Source: JACKFE01 sp050248735
Lineage (GTDB): Bacteria > Nitrospirota > Nitrospiria > Nitrospirales > UBA8639
Direction of reading: 5' to 3'
Length of the DNA stretch: 64,000 bases
Assembly (NCBI GenBank): GCA_050248735.1
Contig: JBFWRU010000015.1
Location: forward strand, 1-64,000
Positions within the stretch are counted from its first letter, which is position 1, and each line of letters begins with the position of its first letter. The notes under the pieces were generated by a model that ran no database searches, was not told the DNA's origin, and saw only the letters and a list, made by a program, of their open reading frames with translations. Of the stretch, positions 46,840-56,193 are shown one piece after another. Both the position numbers and the translations under genes were made by a program.

Positions 46840-47496
46840 ATGTTTAGTGGCATTGTTGAAGAAATGGGCGCTATTCAGGCCATTGAACGAAGCCTGGCAG
46901 GAGCCAAAATCTTTCTTCTGGCTTCCCACATTATGGGCGATCTCCAGATCGGGGACAGCGTGAGTGTGTCAGGCACTTGTATGACCGTCGTGGAAAAAAC
47001 CGAAACAGGTTTTGTCATCGATGCCTCAACTGAAACGCTCAACTGCACCACATTGGGAACCATTTCCGCAGGATCACCCGTGAATCTGGAGCGGGCGGTG
47101 CAGCTCAATGCTCGCATGGGGGGACATCTGGTGACCGGTCATGTCGATGGAATCGGTACTTTGCGCCTGCGCGAACAACAGGGAAATGCGATTCTCATGC
47201 AAATCGAAGCGCCAGAGGACATTTTGCGCTACTGTGTGCCCAAAGGGTCGATCACCGTCGATGGCATCAGTCTGACCATCAATATGGTAAAGAAGCATTC
47301 CTTCGATGTTGCAATTATTCCGCATACCGCCAAGGTGACCACATTGGGTTTGAAACAACCAGGAGAGACCGTCAATCTTGAATCGGATTTGATAGGAAAA
47401 TATGTGGAACGGCTGTTACAGGCCAGTGGCGCCTTACCTGCCAACCCGGCTCCGGTGATTGATCGGGACTATCTCCAAAAGCGCGGACTGTTGTAG
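46840..47496 (+). CDS. ribE: Riboflavin synthase alpha chain
   Basis: A 218-residue protein. Two tandem lumazine-binding domains are visible. The first starts MFSGIVEEMGAI and the second follows NARMGGHLVTGHVDGIG. TVDGISLTIN is the second-domain signature. It joins two dimethylribityl-lumazine molecules to give riboflavin. It stands apart from other rib genes, at least in this window, and no FMN riboswitch was seen before it. Confidence 0.96.
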   Translation: MFSGIVEEMGAIQAIERSLAGAKIFLLASHIMGDLQIGDSVSVSGTCMTVVEKTETGFVIDASTETLNCTTLGTISAGSPVNLERAVQLNARMGGHLVTGHVDGIGTLRLREQQGNAILMQIEAPEDILRYCVPKGSITVDGISLTINMVKKHSFDVAIIPHTAKVTTLGLKQPGETVNLESDLIGKYVERLLQASGALPANPAPVIDRDYLQKRGLL

Positions 47497-47507
47497 TTTG
47501 ATATCTT

Positions 47508-47687
47508 ATGGTTGATGAAGCTTCCAGCGGAAATACCAGAAAACACCCTCTGTGGCATTTATTCGGGACGGTGGTTCTCCTGATTGTCGTTGTGCCTGTT
47601 GTGTTGTGGGGTATCGTGCAGCTGTATGAAATCATTTGCGCATGGTGCGGCTGTTGCGAAGGTATGCCAAGACCCAGAAAGCCCTGA
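47508..47687 (+). CDS. Possible small membrane protein (59 aa)
   Basis: Starting at ATG 47508, 11 bp after ribE, the frame encodes 59 residues: a polar N-terminus, a hydrophobic segment (TVVLLIVVVPVVLWGIV), then a Cys-rich part (ICAWCGCCEG). Hydrophobicity and position make it plausible, but there is no good ribosome site and no known family. Confidence 0.4.
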   Translation: MVDEASSGNTRKHPLWHLFGTVVLLIVVVPVVLWGIVQLYEIICAWCGCCEGMPRPRKP

Positions 47688-47912
47688 AGGCTTGCGACGA
47701 AGGGCACATCGGGTCCCAACATCTCCGTGAGGGTTTCATGAAATCCTTCCAGCGTAATCTCTGTCTGACGACGCAGGAGGGAGACAGGCAAACTCCCTTC
47801 ATGACACGGATTTCCGACAACCTTTCCCAAAGTAAATTTAAAATCCTCATTCCTCCCAACCCCGGAACGTTTGCCACCGCCGGGGCATAGAGCTTCAAAA
47901 AATAAGAGATCG

Positions 47913-49634
47913 ATGAAATCATTTTCCACCGAAAAACTCATTCAAGTTTGTTATCGATATGTGACCCAATCCCAGGGACGGTTTTATCTGTACCTGGCCA
48001 TTTTTTGTAGCCTCCTGGTTTTATTGGATGCGGGATCGGTTGAATTGATCAAGGGAATGAAATTGAAAACCTTTGATTCGATAATGAAGAACCGGGTGTT
48101 TTTTCATAAAGCGGATCCCGACATCGTGATTGTGGACATTGACGAGGCAAGCCTTTCGGCTATGGCAAAGGAATACGGACGGTGGCCTTGGCCTCGTCAG
48201 GTATTCGCCGAGTTTCTCGGGATGATTCAGGAACAGGGGCCTCAGGCCGTGGTGTTCGACATTTTATTTAGTGATCCGGATGTCTATAACCCTGAATCGG
48301 ATGCCTATTTCAATGAAGTGATAGCCGGCATGTCCAACACCTTTTTCCCAATGCTCCGGTTGCCTCCGTCCAATGATCAACTCAGTCAGGTCACGCCTGG
48401 CATGATTCCCGGCATGGAAAAGATACCCGGCATGGAAAAGATACCCGGAGAAATGCAGGAAGAAAAAGGCATTGCCCTGGTGTTACCGCATTTCACCAGC
48501 ATCATTGAAAGCGGGAGCATGGGAACCAACAATGTGTACCCGGATCGAGACGGTATCGTGCGCCAGTACCCCATTTACCGTGACCACTATGGCTGGCGGA
48601 TTCCCTCACTGCCCTCCAAAGTTGGAGAGACCTTGGGCTGGAGTCTGTCCTCGGATACGGATGTCTATATCAACTGGCGCGGCAAGCTTGGTGCCATAGG
48701 CTCTGTTCGGTTCAGTGATGTCTTTGAAGATTTTTTACGCCAGGATCGAAAACGACCATCGGATGAATTCACTGGAAAGATTGTCATTATCGGGTCCACC
48801 GCTTCTGCGTTATTTGATACCAAACCCACTCCGATGGAAAAAGTGCATCCTGGAGTAGAAATTTTGGCCACAGCCATCGACAATCTGAAAAACGGTGATT
48901 GGATCACCCAGGCAAAAAATCCCTGGGTGTTTACGGGGTTGGCATTAGGACTCATTTGGATAACCGCCCTGGCCTTTTTGACCGGGGTGAAACGCAAGGC
49001 CATTGATATGGTGTTTGCGGGTTCCCAGGTAGGGTTAATGGCTTTTACGTTCGCCAGCTTGAATCTCACCACTTATTATTTGGATTTAACAGCGCCGATC
49101 ACGGCTGGATTGATCTACTTTTCGCTTGCCCGAGTGTATGCCTATGCCGAAGCCACCATTATGGAGAAATATGTCTGGCTTAATGTGGAGGAAGGCCGAG
49201 AGGGGTGGCAATATGCCGTGGTAGTGATTGTGCAACCGGAAAGCCTGGAAGAAATTTCCGAAGGGAGATTCCTTACCTTGTTAAAGCGGAGTCTCTACGG
49301 TAAAAAGGTTGGTTTTACGATTGAACCCTTTTCACGGAAACCTGCCGGAATTGAGAAAGCGTTCCAGAATATGTTTCTTATTTATTGGGTGGACAGTCAT
49401 GTGGAAGCCGGATCATTTCAGGTGAAGGAGGTTGGTGAGCAGACGGTCTCCCTTGTGTGGGAAGTTGCCCAAGGTATCTGTGGGGAAGATAAAATAGGGT
49501 GTAAACTCGGTTGGTGCCAAGGAGCCCTTCCGTATGGGGACGAGAAACTGAGACTGGATGCCTGGCAGAAATTCGTGGCCAAGGCCATGATCAATTTACA
49601 GGAGCAACCGTTGGAGTCAACGGTGGGAAGATGA
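47913..49634 (+). CDS. CHASE2-domain membrane protein without known output domain
   Basis: About 573 residues from the ATG at 47913 (MKSFSTEK). One membrane helix (about 29-46) precedes an extracytoplasmic CHASE2 sensor (IVIVDIDEASLSAMAKEYGRWPWPRQ is the family signature; GKIVIIGSTASALFDTKPTP its end), then about three membrane helices. In most CHASE2 proteins an adenylate cyclase, kinase or GGDEF domain follows. Here the last 150 residues (EEGREGWQYAVVVIVQPESL onward) match none of those by eye, though their beta-alpha pattern suggests a folded domain. A tandem 18-bp repeat at 48411-48446 duplicates GMEKIP. SH3 and M48 genes follow. Confidence 0.85.
   Translation: MKSFSTEKLIQVCYRYVTQSQGRFYLYLAIFCSLLVLLDAGSVELIKGMKLKTFDSIMKNRVFFHKADPDIVIVDIDEASLSAMAKEYGRWPWPRQVFAEFLGMIQEQGPQAVVFDILFSDPDVYNPESDAYFNEVIAGMSNTFFPMLRLPPSNDQLSQVTPGMIPGMEKIPGMEKIPGEMQEEKGIALVLPHFTSIIESGSMGTNNVYPDRDGIVRQYPIYRDHYGWRIPSLPSKVGETLGWSLSSDTDVYINWRGKLGAIGSVRFSDVFEDFLRQDRKRPSDEFTGKIVIIGSTASALFDTKPTPMEKVHPGVEILATAIDNLKNGDWITQAKNPWVFTGLALGLIWITALAFLTGVKRKAIDMVFAGSQVGLMAFTFASLNLTTYYLDLTAPITAGLIYFSLARVYAYAEATIMEKYVWLNVEEGREGWQYAVVVIVQPESLEEISEGRFLTLLKRSLYGKKVGFTIEPFSRKPAGIEKAFQNMFLIYWVDSHVEAGSFQVKEVGEQTVSLVWEVAQGICGEDKIGCKLGWCQGALPYGDEKLRLDAWQKFVAKAMINLQEQPLESTVGR
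48411..48446 (+). repeat. Two perfect 18-bp tandem repeats in the CHASE2 gene
   Basis: GGCATGGAAAAGATACCC occurs twice head to tail and keeps the frame, adding GMEKIP twice after a related GMIP. It lies in a loop of the sensor domain. Confidence 0.95.
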
Positions 49635-49716
49635 TGGTAGGCATGGAAAGATCGCGTTCAAGGCTGGTGTTTAACCCCCTCTTTGTTCGTTCAACTGGAG
49701 AAGGAGGAACTTGAAG

Positions 49717-50229
49717 ATGAAATGGTGCATCCTTTTGATAACAACCGTAATTTTCGTTTTTCCTCTAGAAGGGAGAGCCTCGGATCCTGGTGTAGCCGTC
49801 AGATCGTGTGAAGTCATGAGTGAACCCTTCAGGGATGCTCGAACGGTGGGCTCATTGAAGGAGGGAGACACTCTGGAAATTTTAAAAAGGAAAGGTGGAT
49901 GGTTGCAGGTGTCCGCCAAAGGCAAAACTGGGTGGGTCAGAATGCTGTATGTTCGGCGAGGGGGCTCCGGGGAAAAGGTGTCGGCCGTGAAGGAGGCTTC
50001 AGGCGTGCTAGGCCTGGCTACCGGGAGGGCCGGAAGTGGAAACGTGGTGGCGGCCACAGGGGTTCGAGGGTTGGACGAAGAGGAGTTGAAGGAAGCCGAG
50101 TTTAATGAAAAAGAACTCCAGAAATTAAAAACCTATCTGACATCAAAAAAAGATGCTCAAAAATATGCGGATCAGGCAGGGTTGAAAACCCAAACAGTCC
50201 CATTTATTCAGCCATCGGACGGGAATTAG
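49717..50229 (+). CDS. Exported bacterial SH3-domain protein
   Basis: A 170-residue protein. The ATG at 49717 is chosen because AAGGAGGAA lies 8-9 nt before it; a TTG at 49711 would be too close. A signal peptide (about 1-22, cleavage near GRASD) is followed by a bacterial SH3 domain (residues about 27-80: EPFRDARTVGSLKEGDTLEI, then WLQVSAKGKTGWVRMLYV). The rest is charged and probably helical. Such domains bind cell-wall peptides. It ends 4 bp before the M48 gene, so they are coupled. Confidence 0.85.
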   Translation: MKWCILLITTVIFVFPLEGRASDPGVAVRSCEVMSEPFRDARTVGSLKEGDTLEILKRKGGWLQVSAKGKTGWVRMLYVRRGGSGEKVSAVKEASGVLGLATGRAGSGNVVAATGVRGLDEEELKEAEFNEKELQKLKTYLTSKKDAQKYADQAGLKTQTVPFIQPSDGN

Positions 50230-50233
50230 AAAA

Positions 50234-51178
50234 ATGAAAAATGCACATTATGACCTGAGACGGATTTCCATCTGTTCCCTCGTGGTAGCGCTTGTCATCT
50301 TCGGGATGACAAGCGGTGTCCAGGCCTTTGATCTGGGGGATGCCTTGAAACAGTTAGGGAAACCTGAAGAAGGCAGCACGAATGTAGCCGAAGAAGGTAC
50401 CCAGGAGAAAAAAACTGACAGGAAGCCCCCCTCGCTGGCAGACCTGGCCGGTCTGGTGAAAGGGACGTCCACCGAAGAGGAAATAGCCATTGGGCAAGAA
50501 ATTGCCGGACGTCTGCTTGGAGCCGTTCCCCTCGTTCAGGATGATCAACTTCAAGTTTATGTTAATAAAGTAGGAAAATGGGTCAGTTTGCAAAGTGGAC
50601 GATCAGACCTGGATTGGTATTTTGGTGTGCTGGATTCCGACGACATCAATGCCTTTGCGGCGCCTGGCGGCTTTATCTTTCTAACAAAAGGCTTGTATCG
50701 AAAACTGAATACAGAGGCTGAATTGGCTGGAGTGTTGGGCCATGAGATCGGGCATGTCATTAAACAACACCATCTGACCATTATTAAAAAAAGTCAAGCC
50801 ATCGACATGGGAAGCAGTCTGTTCTCCAAAAAGCTTCGCAAGATGAAAAATGAACAAGTCAAGGAGGCGATGAATAACCTGATTGGAAGTGGCGCGGAAG
50901 TGATGGCTCGCGGGTTGGATAAAGATGCCGAGTATCAGGCCGACCGCATTGGAGTGGTGCTGGCCACGCGAGCGGGATATGACTCCTACGGCCTGCCGAT
51001 GGTGTTACAGGAAATCGGTCATGCCGGCCTCAATGACAACACGGTGGATTTGCTATTTAAGACTCACCCGCATCCCGATACGCGATTGGCCGAATTGGGA
51101 GGTGCCATGGGAGAAACTTTTGATGCATATGACGAAGGAAAAACCGTGAAAGACCGTCTTTATATCTTGAATAAATAA
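50234..51178 (+). CDS. M48-family periplasmic metalloprotease (BepA-like)
   Basis: A 314-residue protein with a signal peptide (about 1-31, cleavage near VQAF). The zinc site is HEIGH (His170, Glu171, His174), with the third ligand Glu233 in EYQAD. The fold is the M48C type found in BepA and LoiP, which clear misfolded outer-membrane proteins. It lacks the TPR tail of BepA. Its coupling to an SH3-domain protein and a CHASE2 sensor gene suggests envelope-stress sensing (inference). Confidence 0.92.
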   Translation: MKNAHYDLRRISICSLVVALVIFGMTSGVQAFDLGDALKQLGKPEEGSTNVAEEGTQEKKTDRKPPSLADLAGLVKGTSTEEEIAIGQEIAGRLLGAVPLVQDDQLQVYVNKVGKWVSLQSGRSDLDWYFGVLDSDDINAFAAPGGFIFLTKGLYRKLNTEAELAGVLGHEIGHVIKQHHLTIIKKSQAIDMGSSLFSKKLRKMKNEQVKEAMNNLIGSGAEVMARGLDKDAEYQADRIGVVLATRAGYDSYGLPMVLQEIGHAGLNDNTVDLLFKTHPHPDTRLAELGGAMGETFDAYDEGKTVKDRLYILNK

Positions 51179-51293
51179 TCGGGCTTCAGAGGTGACACGT
51201 TTACAAGTTCAGAATTCACGGCGAGGTCCATGAAGATTAAGGGGAAGGCGAGGTAGCCTGTTTCAGTAAACCCCGATCTTCAAAAAATGGTTT

Positions 51294-52652
51294 TTAAATC
51301 TCAATTCCATATTCCTTGATCTTATATTGGAGAGACCTCACACTGATTCCTAGCAGTTTTGCTGCCTGTTCCCGATGATGGGTGACTTCCACAAGCGTCC
51401 GGCGGATGACTTCTCTTTCTATATCTTCGAGAGGTGTTCCGAGGGTAATCGCCATGGTGTTCCCGGGCTTCACACTCGTTCGAATTTCTTCCGGTAAATG
51501 ATCGGGCTGAACCGAATGTTCCTTCACGGTCACGACCAGACGTTCGATGACATTCCGGAGCTGACGAATATTTCCCGGCCATTGGTATTGGATCAGAAAT
51601 CTTAAAGAAGAGAGGGAAAGGGTTTTGAGCTGAATCTGGTGCCTCCGGGCAAACTCCTTAAGAAAATAGTCGATCAGGACCGGGATATCCTCACGACGTT
51701 CTCGTAAGGGAGGGAGGTGGATCGGCACCACATTAATGCGATAGTAGAGATCTTCACGGAATTGGCCGTTTTCAACCAAATGAGCCAAATTGCGATTAGT
51801 GGCGGCAATAATCCTGGCATTGACGGTGATAAGGCTTTTCCCTCCAAGCCGCCGAAATTCCCCGGTTTCCAGCACCCGCAGAAAATCCACTTGCGCTTTT
51901 AATGGGAGTTCGCCTATCTCATCCAGAAAGAGCGTCCCTTCATCGGCCAATTCAAATCGGCCTGGCTTGGTGCCAACCGCTCCGGAAAAGGCGCCTTTTT
52001 CGTACCCGAATAATTCGCTTTCGAAAAGAGATTCCGGGAGGGCCCCACAATTCATCGGGATAAATGGGCCATGAGCCCTTCGGCTTTTTTGATGAATACC
52101 ACGTGCCACTAACTCTTTGCCTGTTCCACTTTCCCCGCCGATTAAAATCGTGACGTCATTTTTGGCAACCATGGCAATAACTTTGTGAATTCGACTCATT
52201 GCTTCACTTTCACCGATCATTTCCTCGATGCGTTTCTGAACCTCGAGTTGGTGACGGAGGTCCTGATTTTCCGCTGCCAGCCTCTGACGGTCCAAGGCTT
52301 TTTTGACCACAATAGAAAATCGATCGCGGTCGATGGGTTTGGTGAGGAAATCGTAAGCGCCCAATCGCATGGCTTCCACTGCGGTCTCAATGGAACCATA
52401 GGCGGTGATGACGATAATTTCTGTAGCAGGCCAACGGGATTTCACTTGCTCAACCAGGGCGATTCCTCCGATTCCCGGCATTCTTACGTCAGTAATCAGG
52501 AGATCACTCGGTGATTCTGTCATTAACGCCAAAGCAGATTCCGCCGACTCGGCTCCCTGGGCGCGGTAACCGGCCTTCTCCAATATCGTCACTAAGGCGT
52601 TACGAATATTGACTTCGTCGTCGACAATAAGCACGTGGATTTCCTGTCTCAT
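51294..52652 (-). CDS. NtrC-family sigma-54-dependent response regulator
   Basis: A 452-residue protein. The receiver domain (residues 1-120) has phospho-acceptor Asp55 in LLITDVRMPG. The AAA+ domain has Walker A GESGTGKE and Walker B LFLDEIGELP. The GAFTGA loop appears as GAFSGA, a conservative change of the Thr that contacts sigma-54. The C-terminal Fis-type helix-turn-helix ends in REQAAKLLGISVRSLQYKIKE. It activates promoters read by sigma-54 RNA polymerase. The start overlaps the kinase stop (ATGA), so they form a two-component system. The target genes are not seen. Confidence 0.95.
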   Translation of the reverse strand: MRQEIHVLIVDDEVNIRNALVTILEKAGYRAQGAESAESALALMTESPSDLLITDVRMPGIGGIALVEQVKSRWPATEIIVITAYGSIETAVEAMRLGAYDFLTKPIDRDRFSIVVKKALDRQRLAAENQDLRHQLEVQKRIEEMIGESEAMSRIHKVIAMVAKNDVTILIGGESGTGKELVARGIHQKSRRAHGPFIPMNCGALPESLFESELFGYEKGAFSGAVGTKPGRFELADEGTLFLDEIGELPLKAQVDFLRVLETGEFRRLGGKSLITVNARIIAATNRNLAHLVENGQFREDLYYRINVVPIHLPPLRERREDIPVLIDYFLKEFARRHQIQLKTLSLSSLRFLIQYQWPGNIRQLRNVIERLVVTVKEHSVQPDHLPEEIRTSVKPGNTMAITLGTPLEDIEREVIRRTLVEVTHHREQAAKLLGISVRSLQYKIKEYGIEI

Positions 52653-54043
52653 ATACTCTTCATGGGGATGGTAGGAGAGTGGATGGACACCGGTAGACTC
52701 AGGACAACGGATGTTCCCTCACCGGGAAGACCTGTCACATCAATCCGGCCTCCGTGATTTTGCAAAATTCGATGGGCGACAGCCAAGCCAAGGCCGGTTC
52801 CGGTTTCTTTCGTGGTATAAAATGGATCGAAGATATGGACAAGCGATTGAGAGTCGATGCCTTGTCCGGTATCCTGAACGGTGATTTCAACCCAATGACG
52901 CGCTTGTCTTTCCCGTTCTTGGACGCTAATACGACAGACTCCACCTGCCGACATGGCCTGAAATGCATTGATCACGATATTAATGAGAGCCTGTGTGATT
53001 TGTGTTTCGTCACCCTGGACCTCCGGAAGATCCGTTGGGACCGAAACATGAAGCTCTTGATTTCTGTCCTCGGCCTCATGTTGTAACAATTGTGTGACAT
53101 GTGACACGATCGACAGAATATTTACTTCCTGAAACTGAGCGGGCCGTGATTGTGTATATCGCATAATATTATCCAAAATAGCGGACAGGCGGCTTAATTC
53201 GGCGTTCAATACTTGGAAATATTCATTGGCCCGATCGGATACGTCGGTAGTCTCCCGCAGTTCTACTTCCAACAAATGAAGGTTGAGGTCCAGGGCACTG
53301 AGAGGATTACGAAGTTCATGGGCGACACCGGCTGACAAGGTATGCAACGCTGCAAGTCTTTGAGCATCATTCACCTGTCTCTCCAGAGCCAGCCATTCCG
53401 TCACATCGTGCAGTTGAAAAATCATCCCTGCGGATTTTCCATCGTCTCCGGTCAATTCAACATTGCTGATACGAATTGTCCTGACCTCTCCCTTGTTTGA
53501 GTCGAAGGTGATTTCTTTGGAATGCATGGATCCGCCATGGTGAAGGATTTGAGCAAGGATCACTTGAATGGGATGCCCCTCCCCAAACACCACATCGTAA
53601 TGCTTGCCCAAGAGAGAAGCTGTAGGGCGGTCGAGGATCGTTTCGGCTGTTGGATTGGCTGCGGTAATAATTCCCTCTTCACTAACCGTCAATACACCGG
53701 TCGGGATACTTTCCAGGATGTGCCGGGCCAGGCCTTTGACTTCTTCGAGATTTTCTTTGGTATTGGCGTAATGCAAATAAGTGACGACTGCCGTGATGCC
53801 TACCCCGCCGACTAAGAAGAGCAGGAGGGTGATCGCGATCAAATCCCGACGAGATTGTCCGACCGCAGCATTCAATTCCGACGCGCCGGTCTTGCCTTCA
53901 GTCATGCCCACAACCATATCCTGATGTTCCAAACTGAAGGCCAACAACACGCCAATTACAACAGCCACAATGAGAAGGGTGGCCACGATTTGGCGAACAA
54001 GGCCGTTCTGGAAAAGCGGTGTTTTAGGGCGTGGACGGAACAT
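52649..54043 (-). CDS. Sensor histidine kinase with PAS domain
   Basis: A 464-residue protein. Two membrane helices (about 19-38 and 70-92) enclose a short periplasmic segment. A PAS domain (about 105-215) follows, then HisKA with His242 in AHELRNPLSAL, and the ATPase domain with DPFYTTKETGTGLGL. It belongs to the NtrB/AtoS-like class and pairs with the coupled response regulator downstream. The signal is unknown; with such a small external part, sensing may be membrane- or PAS-based. Confidence 0.95.
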   Translation of the reverse strand: MFRPRPKTPLFQNGLVRQIVATLLIVAVVIGVLLAFSLEHQDMVVGMTEGKTGASELNAAVGQSRRDLIAITLLLFLVGGVGITAVVTYLHYANTKENLEEVKGLARHILESIPTGVLTVSEEGIITAANPTAETILDRPTASLLGKHYDVVFGEGHPIQVILAQILHHGGSMHSKEITFDSNKGEVRTIRISNVELTGDDGKSAGMIFQLHDVTEWLALERQVNDAQRLAALHTLSAGVAHELRNPLSALDLNLHLLEVELRETTDVSDRANEYFQVLNAELSRLSAILDNIMRYTQSRPAQFQEVNILSIVSHVTQLLQHEAEDRNQELHVSVPTDLPEVQGDETQITQALINIVINAFQAMSAGGVCRISVQERERQARHWVEITVQDTGQGIDSQSLVHIFDPFYTTKETGTGLGLAVAHRILQNHGGRIDVTGLPGEGTSVVLSLPVSIHSPTIPMKSI

Positions 54044-54189
54044 TCTTTTTCTCTTTTTTTGCCGATTTCTTCAAAACCCCCCTTTGAAATCCTTATCTAT
54101 ATCTTCACTATTAACATAGGCCAAGAAAGAGGAGAGGCGCAATGTTGGACAGTGTGGACAGGGATACGTAACCCTCGTCTCGAACCTGT

Positions 54190-54519
54190 TTATTCGCGAT
54201 GCCAAAAGCATCTTGTGCATTTTCCCACCCTGAAGTGTGATTGGTTTCGCCGCCGCCGTTTTCTTCTGACATGATCACAGGTCCCCGTCTGAAGCTTGAT
54301 CATCACGGTTTTGGCCATGAGGTTATTCGGGTAGATGTTCAGAATGCGCTTACATTCTTCCTTGGCTTTTCCGTACCTTCGGTTGGCTAAGAGAAGAAAC
54401 ATGAGAAAATAGCGATATTGGATCACCGTACAATTTTTGTTGATTAACCGCCTCAGCATAGCCTCCTGGCTATTGATCCAGGCTTCATACGAGTGGTTCA
54501 AATTAAAATGTGAGAGCAT
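54190..54519 (-). CDS. Small TPR-like protein
   Basis: A 109-residue protein. Helical, with a TPR-like unit NRRYGKAKEECKRILNIYPN preceded by another weak unit. The C-terminal part is very basic (RRKRRRRNQS), with Cys. No family is firmly recognised. It lies beside a region of decayed sequence, so it may itself be a remnant. Confidence 0.45.
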   Translation of the reverse strand: MLSHFNLNHSYEAWINSQEAMLRRLINKNCTVIQYRYFLMFLLLANRRYGKAKEECKRILNIYPNNLMAKTVMIKLQTGTCDHVRRKRRRRNQSHFRVGKCTRCFWHRE

Positions 54520-54728
54520 GGTCTTGCCCTTCCTGAGATAACTGATTGGATTTCAGGACTATTATGGAAGAAGTGGCTTCATGGTCTATTCAGTCCCTTG
54601 CTCATTTCCGCTTGTTGGGACATATGCTTCCTGAGTCAGATTTGGGGTGAAAACTTTCATTGATTGGGCAACCAACTGCTGAAGGTCACATGTTTTGGGG
54701 GAGCCCGAGGCATGTGCAGCCATCATTG

Positions 54729-54995
54729 CTACTTTTGTATGGCGTCAAGACAATTTTTGATCATCATGATGACCAGTGGAAAGCCGTCTGAGCTTTGCTA
54801 CGCGGTCAACGGTTCGAGAATTTCCATTCCGTCCATCAATGGCATATGGGAATCCGTGAGTACCAAATCGAAATACCCTTTCTTGAGTTTCTCGAGAGCC
54901 GTAGCACCATTCACCCCCTGACAGCATTCGCACCCTTCTGTCTGCAGAATCTTGCAAGGCAAACGTCGGATAAAAAGGTATAGTCTAGGATTGCC
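54729..54995 (-). pseudogene. Response-regulator receiver-domain fragment
   Basis: Minus-strand translation gives FIRRLPCKILQTEGCECCQG, then GATALEKLKKGYFDLVLTDS and HMPLMDGMEILEPLTA. This has the receiver-domain pattern with phospho-acceptor Asp in LTDSHMP. A stop (54799-54801) interrupts it, after which GFPLVIMM continues the expected beta-4 strand in the same frame to a final stop at 54729. The domain's first strand and start codon are missing. No output domain was seen. Confidence 0.75.
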
Positions 54996-55490
54996 TCATT
55001 AAGAAATTCGCAAAGGATGTGGTCTTGTTTCCAGATAGAACGTAATCTTTCCGTCAATAGCATTGACCCTCTGTGTTTTCCGCATAACCTGAATCGTAAT
55101 CGGCCGGTACCCTACTGCTCACCAAGACGTTTCCAAACTCAAGAGGTATCAAAGTGCAGTGTTGGTGCAAGAGTATCTTGAATGAAATATTCTCAGGTAG
55201 GGGTGGCAATGAGCTCATGCTTAAGGACAATCCCATAGAACTAGAGACTGTCTCCAGGTGGCATACAGTTAATGCTGTTTTGTGGAACCACCTCCCTCAT
55301 GCCCTTCCCTTAAGTTATTTTTGACTTTGGCATTCTCATGGAAGTTTTCTGCCGGTTATGAACAGTATTGTGAGCAATGGATGTGCCAAATGATATCGAG
55401 GCAGTAAAGGTTCAGTTTTCTTAGAAAGAACGTACTTTTGAGAAGTTTTGCTACCTCGAATTCTGTCTGACGGCATTTCGTCCGGGTTGG

Positions 55491-55510
55491 ATGCGCAAAA
55501 TTTGCATGCA
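55491..55510. promoter_or_regulatory. Imperfect palindrome, copy 1
   Basis: ATGCGCAAAATTTGCATGCA is an imperfect version of the palindrome at 55590-55608 and has the same core GCAAAATTTGCATGC. It may be an operator site; the regulator is unknown. Confidence 0.4.
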
Positions 55511-55589
55511 GTCAAAACATTTGTAAGGCAACACTACTGGAAATCTCTTCTTGCACCACAAATATGACGGTATTGGAGTGTTCTATATG

Positions 55590-55608
55590 GCATGCAAAAT
55601 TTGCATGC
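55590..55608. promoter_or_regulatory. Perfect 19-bp palindrome, copy 2
   Basis: GCATGCAAAATTTGCATGC: 9-bp arms around one central base, matching the site at 55491-55510 and centred about 99 bp from it. Two copies with similar core upstream of the hyf operon (about 770 bp before hyfB) suggest a repressor or activator site (inference). Confidence 0.45.
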
Positions 55609-56193
55609 ACTTGTAATCGTATTCTCAAGGAGAAAAAACTCTGAACAGTTAGGATTTTTTTATGGCGCTTTCGAATAGTCTTTTTGGTGATGACGGTTTA
55701 TCGGTTGAAGAGAGTTGATGTTTCATGAAAAACGTGTGGATGCCAATGAAGTTTAGTACAACCATAAAATCCTAAACATATTGCTTTCGATCCCTAGGGT
55801 TGGAAAGGTTACGAAACTGTTAAGCCTACTACGATCTCCAGCAGCGGTATGCAACATTTGCAGTTATTCATCGTACTTGGTTGTTTCTTTGAATTTGAAA
55901 TTCGGCCATTTTCATTTTTAGGGGTGTATTTGCCTGAGTATTGCAAAAATATCGTGGCACAGAAGGATAAATGTTCAAGGTATAGCTTTTGCAGCCACTA
56001 CTGATTATCTGTGATGGGCGATTGATTGACGAAACATTTCACTTACTTCCAAGCGAGTCGGCAATCCTCACCATCGCAACGGAATTGGATAACATCACAA
56101 TGAGCCTTGGCTAGCCGTCAAAGAATACCAACATGATGAAATCCCATGATGACCAAAGCGAGGGCCTATGTTCGTTGAAGACGAAAGCGCCGG

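Larger units (their letters stand above)
54520..56190. other. 1.7-kb region without an intact gene
   Basis: No open frame here has a good start and family match. It contains a dead receiver-domain fragment (54729-54995) and two related palindromes (55491-55510 and 55590-55608). The right part lies upstream of the hyf operon and may hold its promoter. Base composition is AT-richer than the hyf genes. The decay suggests loss of a regulatory or other gene. Confidence 0.55.

Noticed and set aside
47372..47941. Minus-strand 189-codon frame
   Set aside because: It overlaps the end of ribE and the start of the CHASE2 gene on the opposite strand, both well supported.
51294..52652. GAFSGA as evidence of a dead sigma-54 activator
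   Set aside because: Ser for Thr is a conservative change and all other AAA+ motifs are intact, so activity is likely kept.
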